Assembly: GCA_041658345.1 (NCBI GenBank)
Contig: JBBAAK010000002.1
Location: 145,422-209,421 of the forward strand
DNA: 64,000 bases
Direction of reading: 5' to 3'
DNA from: JBAZYV01 sp041658345
Lineage (GTDB): Bacteria; Patescibacteriota; Gracilibacteria; UBA1369; 2-02-FULL-48-14
Below, piece after piece: positions 24,620 to 34,145 of this stretch (positions are counted from its first letter, which is position 1; every line of letters starts with the position of its first letter). The translations under genes and the position numbers were made by a program. Below the pieces are notes generated by a model. That model saw nothing but the letters and a program-made list of their open reading frames with translations. It had not been told where the DNA came from and did not search any database.

Positions 24620-25902
24620 ATTAGTGATTTGGTTTTTGCGATTTTTCTCATTCCGGCAAAGGCCATAAATCCTTCTGCCAATATCGCAGATATGATTACT
24701 AGAAATACTTTTGTTTGTACAGACAAAATGTTTGCGCTTATAGCGTCAAAATTGATTGTTGCAAGGATTATTACTGCACTTATTGCGAGGGCAAAAAGTT
24801 CTCGTTTTAGCCACCATAAATCTTTGTTCATTGCAAAAAGTGTAATAAAGGCAAGATCGTAAAAATAAGATACAACTGCGAGCACAAGTAACAGCGGAAG
24901 TAAGAATTCAAAACCATCAATCAAAAAGGTTTTGTTGCTTACGATTTGTATTGCAAATGGCGCTAAAATTGAGCCACAAATAATTGCGAGTAGGCCAAAA
25001 ATGAATAAAGTTTTTTTTGCATTCTTGAAGATTTGTTTTGTCTCTTTAAGATCATTTTTCACAATTGCAAGCCTTAAAGCGGGGAGGGCGGAGAACATTA
25101 AGACTGTTGAGAAAATGCTAACCGTGCCGGCTATTCTCATACTTATTTCGTAAGAACCAAAAGCCTGGTCCGTTAAAATTTTTGCGATTATCGCGCTTGG
25201 TAAAAATCTAAAATACAGATTGTTGATTATGTTGATGATTCCAAATGGTAGGGAAGAGATGAGTAGTTCTTTTTGCATTTGCCAGTTTAGTTTGAATACC
25301 GGGCGGATTTTTTGCATAACAAAATAAAGGCTGAGTGCCATGCTTAAAATCGAACCGAATAGTGGTCCCAAAAAATAAAGTGGTGCGACGTGTATTCCAG
25401 AGTAGCTGATTAAAAAAACCGTTCCAACGTTCAGGAATCTTCCCAGTGTGAGGGCTATTGTGGCGCGTCCCATTATGTAATTTGCCTGCATGGCGGAGTC
25501 GCAAATAGAAACGATGTAATCAAGCAAGAGACTTGCCATAAAAATTATCGTTCCCCACAAAAACATAGGATCTTTGATCGCTATAAGCGCAAAAATAAGG
25601 CCTGCTCCAAAAAACAAAAGTGCCGTTCCAAACCTTAGAAACAAGGCATTTATAAAAATTGAGCCGTCTTTTGGGGAGGCAGACATTTTGCGAACTGTGT
25701 TTCCAAAAATTCCTAAATTTCCCGCGACGGAGAAAAATAAAGCAAACTCAGAAATCTTGCCATAAATTCCATAGTTTTCCGTGCCAAGCGCATTCGTGAT
25801 TATTTTTACAGCAAGAATTCCGCAAAAAATTTGTATGCCTTTGCCAAATAATTGCACAAAAGTTGACCACGCTATTTTGCGATTTGTTTTAGACAAAATC
25901 AT
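24610..25902 (-). CDS. Polysaccharide/lipid flippase (MOP superfamily, Wzx-like)
   Basis: 430 aa with 12-14 membrane spans. It opens with NRKIAWSTFVQLFGKGIQIFCGILAVKIITNALG and GTENYGIYGKISEFA, the usual start of oligosaccharide flippases, and continues with MSASPKDG and the long hydrophobic series of the MOP fold. It probably flips a lipid-linked sugar across the membrane. The stop is inside tRNA-Pro(GGG). The start overlaps the stop of the upstream C39-like peptidase gene by 4 nt, so they are co-translated. Confidence 0.85.
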   Translation of the reverse strand: MILSKTNRKIAWSTFVQLFGKGIQIFCGILAVKIITNALGTENYGIYGKISEFALFFSVAGNLGIFGNTVRKMSASPKDGSIFINALFLRFGTALLFFGAGLIFALIAIKDPMFLWGTIIFMASLLLDYIVSICDSAMQANYIMGRATIALTLGRFLNVGTVFLISYSGIHVAPLYFLGPLFGSILSMALSLYFVMQKIRPVFKLNWQMQKELLISSLPFGIINIINNLYFRFLPSAIIAKILTDQAFGSYEISMRIAGTVSIFSTVLMFSALPALRLAIVKNDLKETKQIFKNAKKTLFIFGLLAIICGSILAPFAIQIVSNKTFLIDGFEFLLPLLLVLAVVSYFYDLAFITLFAMNKDLWWLKRELFALAISAVIILATINFDAISANILSVQTKVFLVIISAILAEGFMAFAGMRKIAKTKSLIGV

Positions 25903-26636
25903 TGTTGTGGAATCACTTCAATAAAAAGTTTTTCCCCAAGTGTCATGTCTGTGTCGTTCCAATCGTGCAGGGCATTTTCAATTATCGTCCAATCGTAAAC
26001 ATAATTTTCTCCGTTGCGAGTGCCAACATCGTGAGTAACTATTTGCATTTTTTTGGAATCGTAACCCTTTATTACAAGCATGTGATAGTTTGGCCCGCCA
26101 TTTTTAAAGTTTGGGTTGAAAAGCAATTTTCCTGCAAATGGCGCAATGATCAAATGGCCGTTTGAGAGGATTGTTTGTAAGTCTGTGAAACTTGGATTTT
26201 CGTGGATACTGGTATCTAAGTTGTAATTGATTTTTAATATTTCTGCGGTTTGGGCAACGGTTGTGTGTTCATAGGATCCAAAATAAGATTTTTCCCATTC
26301 AACTAAGCGTAAAAGCTCATCGTTAAAGGCCGTTCTGTCCAGATTCAAATTATTATAAAGATTTGCTACAAGCAATACACTGGCTTCCTCACAAGATTCT
26401 TGCCAAGGATAATCCCAATTGGAGAAAGGTGCTTGTGTGTAAAATGGCATTTCTACGTTGAGGCTTGCGGGTAAGGCGTTTGTTTTTGTGGTTAGCTCCT
26501 CAAACGAGATTGATTTTGGTGCAACTGGGCTTTTTAAGGATTCGATTTGCCAAAACTTATAAGCAAAGAAACTTATTGCAAGTACTGCAGATATGCTTAA
26601 GGTGATTAGTAGTATGCGTTTTATTGATTTTTGCAT
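25899..26636 (-). CDS. Membrane-anchored C39-like peptidase
   Basis: 245 aa. A single N-terminal span (residues 8-28) tethers an extracytoplasmic papain-like domain. VEMPFYTQAPFSNWDYPWQESCEEAS holds the catalytic Cys82, and GGPNYHMLVIKGYD holds His185, with an Asp at about 203 in THDVG. This 'peptidase C39-like' pattern is frequent in CPR and Gram-positive genomes. The target is unknown. It overlaps the flippase by 4 nt (ATGA). Confidence 0.85.
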   Translation of the reverse strand: MQKSIKRILLITLSISAVLAISFFAYKFWQIESLKSPVAPKSISFEELTTKTNALPASLNVEMPFYTQAPFSNWDYPWQESCEEASVLLVANLYNNLNLDRTAFNDELLRLVEWEKSYFGSYEHTTVAQTAEILKINYNLDTSIHENPSFTDLQTILSNGHLIIAPFAGKLLFNPNFKNGGPNYHMLVIKGYDSKKMQIVTHDVGTRNGENYVYDWTIIENALHDWNDTDMTLGEKLFIEVIPQQ

Positions 26637-26655
26637 TATCTTGTGGGGTGGGGGC

Positions 26656-26683
26656 TTGACTAATTTAAAAATTAATGTATAGT
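26656..26683 (+). promoter_or_regulatory. Promoter of the GGDEF gene
   Basis: TTGACT (26656-26661), 16-bp spacer, TATAGT (26678-26683). The -10 lies over an in-frame ATG at 26675, which argues for the downstream start at 26714. Confidence 0.65.
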
Positions 26684-26713
26684 TCCAGATGTTTTATTCC
26701 TTTTGAGGTTATT

Positions 26714-27784
26714 ATGGCTGATATTGAGAACAAAAGTCCAGAACAGATTGAGCCAGATGCTTATGATAAACTTGTTGATGGGTTCAGTTTTGATATGGAG
26801 GGGCTTGCAAGTGCAGAAAGTCTTATTGATGCAAACAATCCTAATAATACAAAGTTTGTTGTTTTGCGTGATGCTGTATTGAAACAGATCCAAGATGCTG
26901 ATTTGATTCTGCCCTTTGGAGAAAAAGGTACAAATATAATGCAAGAGCTTATTATAACATTTCGCCAAGCTTTTGCTGAAATCTTGGATTCTAGAGCTAA
27001 AGATGAGAACAAAACTAATGATGAGATTAGAGCTGATTTAGATAGGATGCCATTTGCAACTTTGGTTAAAGGTCAAATTGCTAAACTTTTTGTAATAAAT
27101 AAATTTCGTGACAAACTCAAAAGTTTATTTATGGAGTATTCTTACAGGGGACTTTTGAGGGAAGTAGTTAGTGGAGACTTAAAAGACGGTACTGATGCAG
27201 TTAAGGTACAAGTTAAAGAGACGATGGCTGATTTGCGACGTCAGTCCGATTTCGAGGTTGGAACTAATTCCTTGACCCGTTGTGGTTTTGACAGAGCGGT
27301 ATCGTTGAAGCTCCCTCAACATCCTAACTCTCAACATGTTGTTCTTATGTTCGATATCGATCATTTTAAAAAATTCAATGATACTCATGGGCATCCTTTC
27401 GGGGATAAAATTCTTAAAGCATTTGCTTCTATATTGCGAAAATGTATTGGTACTAATGGAATTTTTTGTAGATGGGGCGGTGAAGAATTTCTTGCTGAAT
27501 TTACGCTCACAGATAACTTCACTATTTCTGATTTAAATCAAATCGTTATGCAGATGTTTAGTGAAGTGCGTGAGTACAAAGAGGTATTGCAATATGGAGA
27601 CGAGCCTTCTTTCGAAGTTGGCATTACTTTTTCATGTGGAGCTAATATAGGTAAGGCATCAAATCTCGCACAAATTGGAGAATTGATTAAGGTAGCAGAT
27701 GAAGGTTTATATCGTGCAAAAGATGCTGGACGAGATCGAATCGATTGGGGAAATGTCCCGGTCAGTGAGGCAGTTGCCGGTTAA
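26714..27784 (+). CDS. GGDEF-domain diguanylate cyclase
   Basis: 356 aa from ATG 26714, which has a weak GAGG five bases upstream. Residues 1-185 are helical and soluble without recognised sensor motifs. The GGDEF domain covers about residues 190-345: LTRCGFDRA, VVLMFDIDHFKKFNDTHGHPFGD, then RWGGEEF near residue 253 and ADEGLYRAKDAGRDRI. GGEEF is an active-site variant. No RxxD inhibitory site precedes it. It would make cyclic di-GMP in the cytoplasm. No EAL or PilZ gene is in the window. Confidence 0.9.
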   Translation: MADIENKSPEQIEPDAYDKLVDGFSFDMEGLASAESLIDANNPNNTKFVVLRDAVLKQIQDADLILPFGEKGTNIMQELIITFRQAFAEILDSRAKDENKTNDEIRADLDRMPFATLVKGQIAKLFVINKFRDKLKSLFMEYSYRGLLREVVSGDLKDGTDAVKVQVKETMADLRRQSDFEVGTNSLTRCGFDRAVSLKLPQHPNSQHVVLMFDIDHFKKFNDTHGHPFGDKILKAFASILRKCIGTNGIFCRWGGEEFLAEFTLTDNFTISDLNQIVMQMFSEVREYKEVLQYGDEPSFEVGITFSCGANIGKASNLAQIGELIKVADEGLYRAKDAGRDRIDWGNVPVSEAVAG

Positions 27785-27820
27785 AAAAAGAGAGAAGCAT
27801 TTAGCCCCTCTCTTTTTTAA
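27783..27820. terminator. Bidirectional terminator
   Basis: AAAAAAAGAGAG and CTCTCTTTTTT flank a short loop between the convergent GGDEF and CARDB/SLH genes. T-runs follow on both strands. Confidence 0.75.
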
Positions 27821-27837
27821 TTTAGAGTTGATTTAAA

Positions 27838-30573
27838 CTAGTCTGCGTAGAATTCGTCGTAGGCGAGGCTTACGATTTTTGCAGCTGCACCTCTATCAAT
27901 GTAATCGTATGGGCGGAAAGAGCTGTCGCTGTAGCCGTCAACGATGTTGTAGTCATCCGCAAGAATTACTGCGTATGCAAACCAATCGTATTTATCTACA
28001 TCCCAAAAGTCGATATCGCTTTCGTCAAAGCTATAAAGTGTTTCTTCTGCAACGCGCATTAAAATGGTGACTGCTTCCGCACGTGTAACGTAATTATTTG
28101 GCTTAAAATCTCCATCGTCATAACCTTCAACATAATCTTCCGTTGTTGCGTAGGTCACATAATCGTAGAACCAATCATGGGAATCTACGTCATCATAATG
28201 AACACTTGTTACGGCATAAGGATCGATATCTGCGTTCAAAAGTACCATCTTCAAGAATTCTGCACGAGTTACGTAGCCGTTAGGGGAGTAGGTTGTGCTA
28301 GTTTTACCGCTTACTACATCTCGATCAAACAAATCACAGATGTAATCTTCTGCCCAGTGGCCATTAATGTCGTAGAAATTTCCACAAGATTCTGAATCGG
28401 TTTCTTCTTCTATGGAGTCTTCGTCTACTGTCATACAGTTGTTGCTTTCGCTTTCTTCGCCATCAACTGTTTCCGTGGCATCAACGCAAATCTCAATTTC
28501 ATAAGTACTTCCGTGACCATCTATAAGGTCATCAAGATCACCTACGTTATAAGTATCTTCTTCGCCTTCATCCAACCAGTTTGTTGTAGAAGAGCTCTGT
28601 GTTGCGCTTTTTGACCATTCTTTGTCTCCATCCACATAAGCGTAAATCCAAACTATTTCTCCGCTGTCTACATCATCACCTCCTGTGTTCTCTACAGTTA
28701 CCATTACGTCCCCATTGTCTTCGTCTAGGTATATGTCTGTTGTTTCAAGGTCTACATCGTCAGGGCTCACAGATGGTGATTTTTCTTCTATTGAATCTTC
28801 ATCCACAGTCATACAGTTATTGCTTTCGCTCTCTTCGTCAACCGTGTCTGTTGCGTCGGTGCAGACTTCAATTTCATAAGTGCTTCCATGCCCTTCTATA
28901 AGATCATCAAGATCTCCGATGTTGTAAGTTTCCTCTTCGTCCAAATCGAGCCAAGTGTTAGAGGAAGAGCTTTGGGTTGAGCTTCTTGACCACTCTTTAT
29001 CGCCGTCAACATAGGCGTAAATCCAAACTATTTCTCCGTTGTCTACATCTTCGCTTCCGGTGTTTTCCACCGCTATCATTACGTCACCCGTGTCCGAGTC
29101 AATGTATACGTCATTTGTCTCAAGATCAGGCTGATCGCTTGTGCTGGTACCGCTTGTAGTTAGGTTCTCTGTTCTGCAGTTATCGCCTTCGTCAGTTTCA
29201 TCAACTGTGTCTGTGGCATCTATACAAACTTCAACTTCGTAAGTTTCGCCGGATTCGTCAAAGGTGCCATCAAGGATAGTGAAGACATGGCCCTCATGTG
29301 CTTCAAAGTAGGTGTAGCTGTAGGAATCGGAATATTCCAAATTCCCATCTATGTAGGCATAAATCCATACACTGCTGTCACTGCTTAGCACGTTTCCTTC
29401 ACCTTGGTTGCCAACGTCTATTTCCAGGGCATCGCCTGTTAGATAGATGTCGTTAACCGTTAGGTCTGGGTCGTCGGTTGTGGGTGGTGGGGTTGCTCCG
29501 CTGGCATCCATTCCTAACGTGGTGAGCGCTTGGTCATCAGTATTTGCAGTTCTATTTGGTAGAGTGAAAGTTTCTGAATCGTATCCACTCGCGTAGGCAG
29601 TTGCACTTGAGTTGTCTTCATCTTCCGGGATTGCACAGTAGGCATCTCCTCCAGAAATTGTACAGGATGTGTTTGCAGTTCCGCCTGTAAGTGAAGTTAA
29701 AGTAACATCACTACTTGTGGCTGAGTCTTTTGCGCTTATTTTATGTGCATAATGCATAGTTACAAGTTTTTCTTCCGTGACCTTTGAGAGATATAAATCT
29801 GCGTCAACAGATACGAATCCATCTGCATTTTGCTCTAAAGAATATAATCTTTCAGTCGCGCTGTCTGTTGTGAAGAAACCATATTTGTATAATCCGTTCC
29901 CCGCGTCTTCGTGGATGTAGTAATGAGCGTCGTATAAACTTGTGAAAGTGTTCTCCATGTGGCTTGTTATTGCATTTCCAAGTTCGTCTTGGAGGGTAAG
30001 TTCTAGGTTGTACACCTTTAGACCGATGCGGGAGGCTTTGATTGTATCTAAATATCTGTCTGTGATTACAATTTTTACAAAGTAAAGCGAATCTGTTGTG
30101 CTTGTACTGCCACTTTCCATTCTTACGCTGGGAATGGTTGTTTTAGCCCAGTCTGAAGGTCTATCCCATTCTTTTGTGAATGCATTTGAGGTGCCTGGTA
30201 TTCCGGAAGCTGATTCTGCCACTAATGCGCTCCAGGTTGATCCATTGTAATAATCTATTCGATAAGCTCCACCATCAGAGCCTTCGCCACTTTCAAAGCC
30301 CATAATGAATCCATCAAATTTTTCATCGAAGCCTATGTAGAATGCATTATCCACGTCTGCTCCAATTTCTACGTCTTTTATCCCCACGTCAGATGCGTCA
30401 GTTGTGTCTTCAGTTTTCATTATTCCATTGTAATTTACGACAATATCCGCATAGTAATTTGTGTCTGCGGGGCCGTCATACGTTGGGTCCGTTATTGCTA
30501 GTGCTGAGATTGGGCTGGCTAAGAAGCCTGCGGAGAGGCCTAGCAGTCCTAAGATGGATAAGAGTCTTTTCAT
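27838..30573 (-). CDS. Secreted surface protein with CARDB-like repeats and C-terminal SLH domains
   Basis: 911 aa. A signal peptide (LLSILGLLGLSAGFLASPISALA) is followed by an N-terminal beta region. Three CARDB-like units start near residues 369, 482 and 607; each has VxNTG or VGNQG, IWVYAY-like strands and an acidic Ca-binding-looking stretch ending DNC or NNC. SLH motifs fill residues 735-911 (DINGHWAEDYICDLFDRDVVSG; YVTRAEFLKMVLL; DSHDWFYDYV). It is probably anchored to the wall or S-layer and displays the beta domains. It resembles the LamG/SLH protein at 58665. The last two CARDB units are close duplicates. Confidence 0.88.
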   Translation of the reverse strand: MKRLLSILGLLGLSAGFLASPISALAITDPTYDGPADTNYYADIVVNYNGIMKTEDTTDASDVGIKDVEIGADVDNAFYIGFDEKFDGFIMGFESGEGSDGGAYRIDYYNGSTWSALVAESASGIPGTSNAFTKEWDRPSDWAKTTIPSVRMESGSTSTTDSLYFVKIVITDRYLDTIKASRIGLKVYNLELTLQDELGNAITSHMENTFTSLYDAHYYIHEDAGNGLYKYGFFTTDSATERLYSLEQNADGFVSVDADLYLSKVTEEKLVTMHYAHKISAKDSATSSDVTLTSLTGGTANTSCTISGGDAYCAIPEDEDNSSATAYASGYDSETFTLPNRTANTDDQALTTLGMDASGATPPPTTDDPDLTVNDIYLTGDALEIDVGNQGEGNVLSSDSSVWIYAYIDGNLEYSDSYSYTYFEAHEGHVFTILDGTFDESGETYEVEVCIDATDTVDETDEGDNCRTENLTTSGTSTSDQPDLETNDVYIDSDTGDVMIAVENTGSEDVDNGEIVWIYAYVDGDKEWSRSSTQSSSSNTWLDLDEEETYNIGDLDDLIEGHGSTYEIEVCTDATDTVDEESESNNCMTVDEDSIEEKSPSVSPDDVDLETTDIYLDEDNGDVMVTVENTGGDDVDSGEIVWIYAYVDGDKEWSKSATQSSSTTNWLDEGEEDTYNVGDLDDLIDGHGSTYEIEICVDATETVDGEESESNNCMTVDEDSIEEETDSESCGNFYDINGHWAEDYICDLFDRDVVSGKTSTTYSPNGYVTRAEFLKMVLLNADIDPYAVTSVHYDDVDSHDWFYDYVTYATTEDYVEGYDDGDFKPNNYVTRAEAVTILMRVAEETLYSFDESDIDFWDVDKYDWFAYAVILADDYNIVDGYSDSSFRPYDYIDRGAAAKIVSLAYDEFYAD

Positions 30574-30622
30574 GCGAGTTTGGGTTAAATTTTAATTAAA
30601 AGTGACTTTGTTCTGCTGTATT

Positions 30623-31819
30623 CTAGTGTTTTTCGACTAAGAACACAAAGCTTTTAAGGTATTTGGATTCCGGAAAGTTGATTGAGAGCGGGTGATCAGG
30701 ACTTTGTTTTATTGAATAAAGCATGTGTAAAGTTGTGCCGGCCTGTACTTCTGCACGTCTTAATAGGAACATAAAATCATCTTCCGATAAAAAGTGGGAA
30801 CAGCTTGAAGTTACAAAAATCCCACCGTCTTTTACCATTCTAATGCCTGCGCGGTTTAAGAAATGATAGGCTTTTTTGCCGTTTTCCATGCTTGCGCGTG
30901 ATTTTATAAGGGCGGGTGGGTCCAGGAGCACCATATCGTAAGAATCTGACTTCGCCGTGCTGGTGAACTGAAAAGCATCTTCTTCAATAGTCTCAAACTT
31001 TGCGTTTTTAAAGTTCTTTTTTACATGTTTTTCACAAAAATCGAGTGCCAGGCGTGATGAGTCTACAAAGCTTACTTTTTTTGCTTTTCCTCTTAATGCA
31101 TAAATGCCGGCTGAGCCGGTATAAGAGAATATATCTATTACTTCTTTATCTTTAGCCAGTTCCTCAATTTTTAGTCTTAGGTCTTTTTGATCTAAGAAAA
31201 AGCCTGTTTTTTGCCCTTCAAGTACGTCTGCATAAAAAGTTAGCCCGTTTTCTTTGAATTCTGCGCCATTTTTGCCTGTTACTTTGCCATAAAGTAGCTC
31301 TTTTATTTCTGGCAAATGCTCTTCTTGGCGTACCTGCATATCACTGCGTTCCACAATTGCTTTTGGATTGAGTAGTTTTTTTAAAGCTTCCACAACGTCT
31401 TCTCTGAGTGCGTCCATGCCTGCGGTCGAAATTTGTATGACTATTTGAGTTGCGTAAACATCCACTACCAATCCGGGCAATTCATCCGCTTCGCCAAAAA
31501 CCAGGCGATAACCTGAGGTGGAGGTTCCTTTGCCATAGCCGAGTAATTTTCTTTTTTGTAATGCGGTACGTAATTTTTCAGCAATCCATTTTTCATTTAT
31601 TTCCGCTTTTTTAAAATCAAATATGCGAATTGCGATTGAGGAATACTTTGAAAAAGTTCCTGTGCCAATTATATTTTCTTGGCTATCTTGCACGTAAACC
31701 AGGGACCCCTGGGGGAGGTTGTTTGGAATGTACTCTATTGCTCCGGAAAACACCCAGGGATGTCTAAAAATTACGTTTCCTTCCTTGCCTTTTTTAAGCT
31801 TTAATATGGGGTAATCCAT
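30623..31819 (-). CDS. rlmI: 23S rRNA (cytosine-C5) methyltransferase, RlmI-like
   Basis: 398 aa. The N-terminal PUA-like domain has HPWVFSGAIEYI. The SAM-binding Rossmann core is EVIDIFSYTGSAGIYALR followed by VDSSRLALDFCEKH and MVLLDPPALIKS. TSSCSHFLSEDDF holds the catalytic Cys of the m5C family. GQKTGFFLDQKDLR is the RlmI/RlmK hallmark. It modifies C1962 in 23S rRNA in E. coli. Confidence 0.9.
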   Translation of the reverse strand: MDYPILKLKKGKEGNVIFRHPWVFSGAIEYIPNNLPQGSLVYVQDSQENIIGTGTFSKYSSIAIRIFDFKKAEINEKWIAEKLRTALQKRKLLGYGKGTSTSGYRLVFGEADELPGLVVDVYATQIVIQISTAGMDALREDVVEALKKLLNPKAIVERSDMQVRQEEHLPEIKELLYGKVTGKNGAEFKENGLTFYADVLEGQKTGFFLDQKDLRLKIEELAKDKEVIDIFSYTGSAGIYALRGKAKKVSFVDSSRLALDFCEKHVKKNFKNAKFETIEEDAFQFTSTAKSDSYDMVLLDPPALIKSRASMENGKKAYHFLNRAGIRMVKDGGIFVTSSCSHFLSEDDFMFLLRRAEVQAGTTLHMLYSIKQSPDHPLSINFPESKYLKSFVFLVEKH

Positions 31820-31941
31820 TGTTTTTATGTTTATGGAAAGACACTATAGCACTTTTTTAATAAAATAATGAATTTTCTCTTGCTCAGATTCTAAAATGGG
31901 AGGATTATTTTGTACGAATTTAATTCTTAACCTACCTCTCC

Positions 31942-32052
31942 ATGCCAGCAAAGAAAAAACCAGCCAAGAAGGCAGTTAAAAAAGTTGTAAAGAAGGCAGT
32001 TAAAAAGGTTGTAAAGAAGGTTGCAAAGAAGTCTTGCAAGAAGTGCAAGTAG
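31942..32052 (+). CDS. Lys-rich 36-aa protein with KKxVKK repeats
   Basis: Starts ATG 31942 and ends TAG 32052, followed 22 nt later by a strong terminator, which supports a real short transcript. More than half of the residues are Lys; AVKKVVKK repeats alternate with valine pairs, and the tail is KSCKKCK. It resembles the Lys-rich tails of bacterial histone H1-like proteins (Hc1/Hct), so nucleoid or RNA binding is plausible. The sequence is low-complexity, so homology cannot be claimed. Confidence 0.7.
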   Translation: MPAKKKPAKKAVKKVVKKAVKKVVKKVAKKSCKKCK

Positions 32053-32073
32053 TTTTTTGAAACTTCAGTGCCT

Positions 32074-32107
32074 TAATCCTCATCCCTAGGATGGGGATTT
32101 TTTTTAT
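32074..32107 (+). terminator. Intrinsic terminator
   Basis: AATCCTCATCC, loop CTA, GGATGGGGATT, then TTTTTT. It ends the transcript of the 36-aa protein. Confidence 0.85.
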
Positions 32108-32111
32108 AAAT

Positions 32112-32588
32112 TTATTGTATTGCGAGTGGGAAATATGCATTTGAATATCCACCGGCGATCCATTTAACTTTAACATTCAAAATTACATTACCCGTTTGGT
32201 GAAATGCATCAGTTGTTGTATAGGCGCCGGCGCCATCGGCATTATATGTTATGTTGTTTTGTATTGTTTTCCACTCCTCGTCTTTTAGAGTTAGAAATAT
32301 TGATTCGACTTTTGTATTGTCTGTGGCGCTTAAGTTTACAGTTAGTGGTGTGCCATTCGTGTAAGTTGTGTATTTTAGCGTTGCCGGATTTGGTATGCCT
32401 TGATCAAAGCAGAGTACGGCTGAACAAAAACTGCCGTTTGATCCGTTTAATATGGTGTTGCCCAAAGAAAGTGTTAATTTTGCTTGATTTTGCATTTCTC
32501 CGGCAATATCTACCGGATCTTCTTTGGGTTCACCGCAAGAAATCAGTACAAGGGAGCAAGCAATTAAAAGTGTTATGAGTTTTTTCAT
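32112..32588 (-). CDS. Predicted lipoprotein
   Basis: 158 aa. A type II signal with lipobox LISC (Cys18) follows ITLLIACSLVL. The mature part is beta-rich (residues 40-158) with SFCSAVLCF, a possible disulfide. No family is recognised. It starts 78 nt from the divergent U32 gene. Confidence 0.75.
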   Translation of the reverse strand: MKKLITLLIACSLVLISCGEPKEDPVDIAGEMQNQAKLTLSLGNTILNGSNGSFCSAVLCFDQGIPNPATLKYTTYTNGTPLTVNLSATDNTKVESIFLTLKDEEWKTIQNNITYNADGAGAYTTTDAFHQTGNVILNVKVKWIAGGYSNAYFPLAIQ

Positions 32589-32666
32589 GTTTTTTTGTTA
32601 ATTCTAAAGTAATAGTACCTGAATCTTTTGTTCCATTTCAACCAAACTCCTGTTAAAATCCGCATA

Positions 32667-33914
32667 ATGAAGCCACAAATATTAGCTCCGGTAGGTTCGT
32701 TTGAAGCTTTAAGCACTGCGATTTTGGCGGGTGCGGACAGTATTTATTTTGGTGTGGAGCAACTCAACATGAGGTCCAGATCGTCTCATAATTTTACTTT
32801 GGATGAGATAAAGGAGGTCGTTAAGCAGTGCCATAAGGCTGGAATTAAAGCTTATCTAACGTTAAATACCATTTTGTATGACCATGATTTAAAGCTCATG
32901 CAAAAGATAGTAAGTACTGCAAAAAAATGTGGGGTGGACGCTGCGATTGTTCAAGATGTTTCGGCTCTTCAATATGCCAATTCGATTGGCCTTGAGGTTC
33001 ATGCGTCAACTCAGCTTTCCATTTCAAATTATGAATCTGTTAAGTTTTATTCCAAATTTGCAGATACGATTGTGCTTGCGCGTGAGGTTGATATTAAGAT
33101 GATAAAGAATATCTGTGAGCGTATTAAAAAAGAAAAGCTTTGCGGGCCAAAAGGCGAGCTAGTTAAGATTGAAGTTTTTGTACATGGAGCGCTTTGTATT
33201 GCGCAAAGTGGACGGTGCCAAATGAGTTTGTTACAAAATAATACATCTGCTCAGAGGGGAGCTTGTTTGCAAGAATGTAGAAAAAAATATCGTATTTTTG
33301 ATGATGAAACCGGCAAAGAAATGATGCTTTGGAACTCATATGTTATGAGTCCAAAAGATTTATGTGCACTTCCATTTTTAGATCTTTTATGTGATGCGGG
33401 AGTATCGGTTTTTAAGATTGAAGGGCGCGCTCGCGCGCCCGAGTACGTAGATACCGTAGTCCATGTATATAAGGAAGCAGTTGATGCAATCGGTGAAAAA
33501 TCTTTTACAAAAAAGAAGATTTTGGATTGGATGAAGCGACTATCAAAAGTTTATAATCGTGGATTTTGTGATGGATATTATTTGGGGAAAGAGTTGCCTG
33601 ATTTTAGTGGTTATAGTGGAAATCATGCAGTTGAAGAAAAGGTATATATTGGAGAAGTGTCTCATTATTTTCCACGTCCGTGCGTTGCAGAAATCTCTGT
33701 TCTCGCACATGAGCTTAAAAAAGATGATAAAATCGTAATAATCGGTCCAACTACAGGCGTAAAATATGGCATTGTTAAAAAAATTGTGATTGATGATAAA
33801 GAAGTGGGAGTTTCCGGGAAGCCGGCACTAGTCACTATTCCTTTCGCGGAAAAAGTGCGTGTGCATGATAAAATTTATATCGTTAAAACTCGTGAACAAA
33901 ATGAAGACGATTAA
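32667..33914 (+). CDS. U32-family protein (TrhP/UbiU-like)
   Basis: 415 aa from ATG 32667 (TTG 32628 is further upstream). It opens QILAPVGSFEAL and AGADSIYFGVEQLNMRS, as in the U32 family. FVHGALCIAQSGRCQMS and GACLQECRKKY supply the conserved Cys set that binds an Fe-S cluster. Characterised relatives hydroxylate tRNA uridines (TrhP) or assist quinone hydroxylation (UbiU/V); true proteolysis is doubtful. A ferredoxin overlaps its 3' end, which suits a redox role. TrhP seems likelier because no quinone gene is nearby. Confidence 0.85.
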   Translation: MKPQILAPVGSFEALSTAILAGADSIYFGVEQLNMRSRSSHNFTLDEIKEVVKQCHKAGIKAYLTLNTILYDHDLKLMQKIVSTAKKCGVDAAIVQDVSALQYANSIGLEVHASTQLSISNYESVKFYSKFADTIVLAREVDIKMIKNICERIKKEKLCGPKGELVKIEVFVHGALCIAQSGRCQMSLLQNNTSAQRGACLQECRKKYRIFDDETGKEMMLWNSYVMSPKDLCALPFLDLLCDAGVSVFKIEGRARAPEYVDTVVHVYKEAVDAIGEKSFTKKKILDWMKRLSKVYNRGFCDGYYLGKELPDFSGYSGNHAVEEKVYIGEVSHYFPRPCVAEISVLAHELKKDDKIVIIGPTTGVKYGIVKKIVIDDKEVGVSGKPALVTIPFAEKVRVHDKIYIVKTREQNEDD

Positions 33915-34134
33915 ACTCTCGCATGATCGTAAAAATTGTATAGGATGCCATGCCTGTGTTGCCATTGCTCCTCAGACTTGGATGATTAATCCTCAAGATG
34001 GTAAATCGGACTTGGTTGGTGGGCATAAAAAAGGGCGAGTTTACATGGGAGAAATCTTTGAGTGCGATTTGAGTGACAATGAGAAAGTGGTAAAAGCTTG
34101 CCCCATGCGTATTATTAAAATTTTAAATTCTTAA
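33901..34134 (+). CDS. 4Fe-4S ferredoxin
   Basis: 77 aa from ATG 33901, overlapping the U32 stop by 14 nt. A single cluster is bound by CIGCHAC and the distant Cys in ACPMRI, the monocluster ferredoxin pattern. It may feed electrons to the U32 protein. Confidence 0.88.
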   Translation: MKTIKLSHDRKNCIGCHACVAIAPQTWMINPQDGKSDLVGGHKKGRVYMGEIFECDLSDNEKVVKACPMRIIKILNS

Positions 34135-34145
34135 CCGTATCAATT

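Noticed and set aside
24488..24862. A 124-aa plus-strand frame containing VGVMGLEPTTSCTPCK
   Set aside because: It is the antisense translation of tRNA-Pro(GGG) and the flippase 3' end, a classic false ORF.
29000..30600. Several plus-strand frames opposite the CARDB/SLH gene
   Set aside because: They are shadows of the acidic low-complexity repeats on the minus strand.
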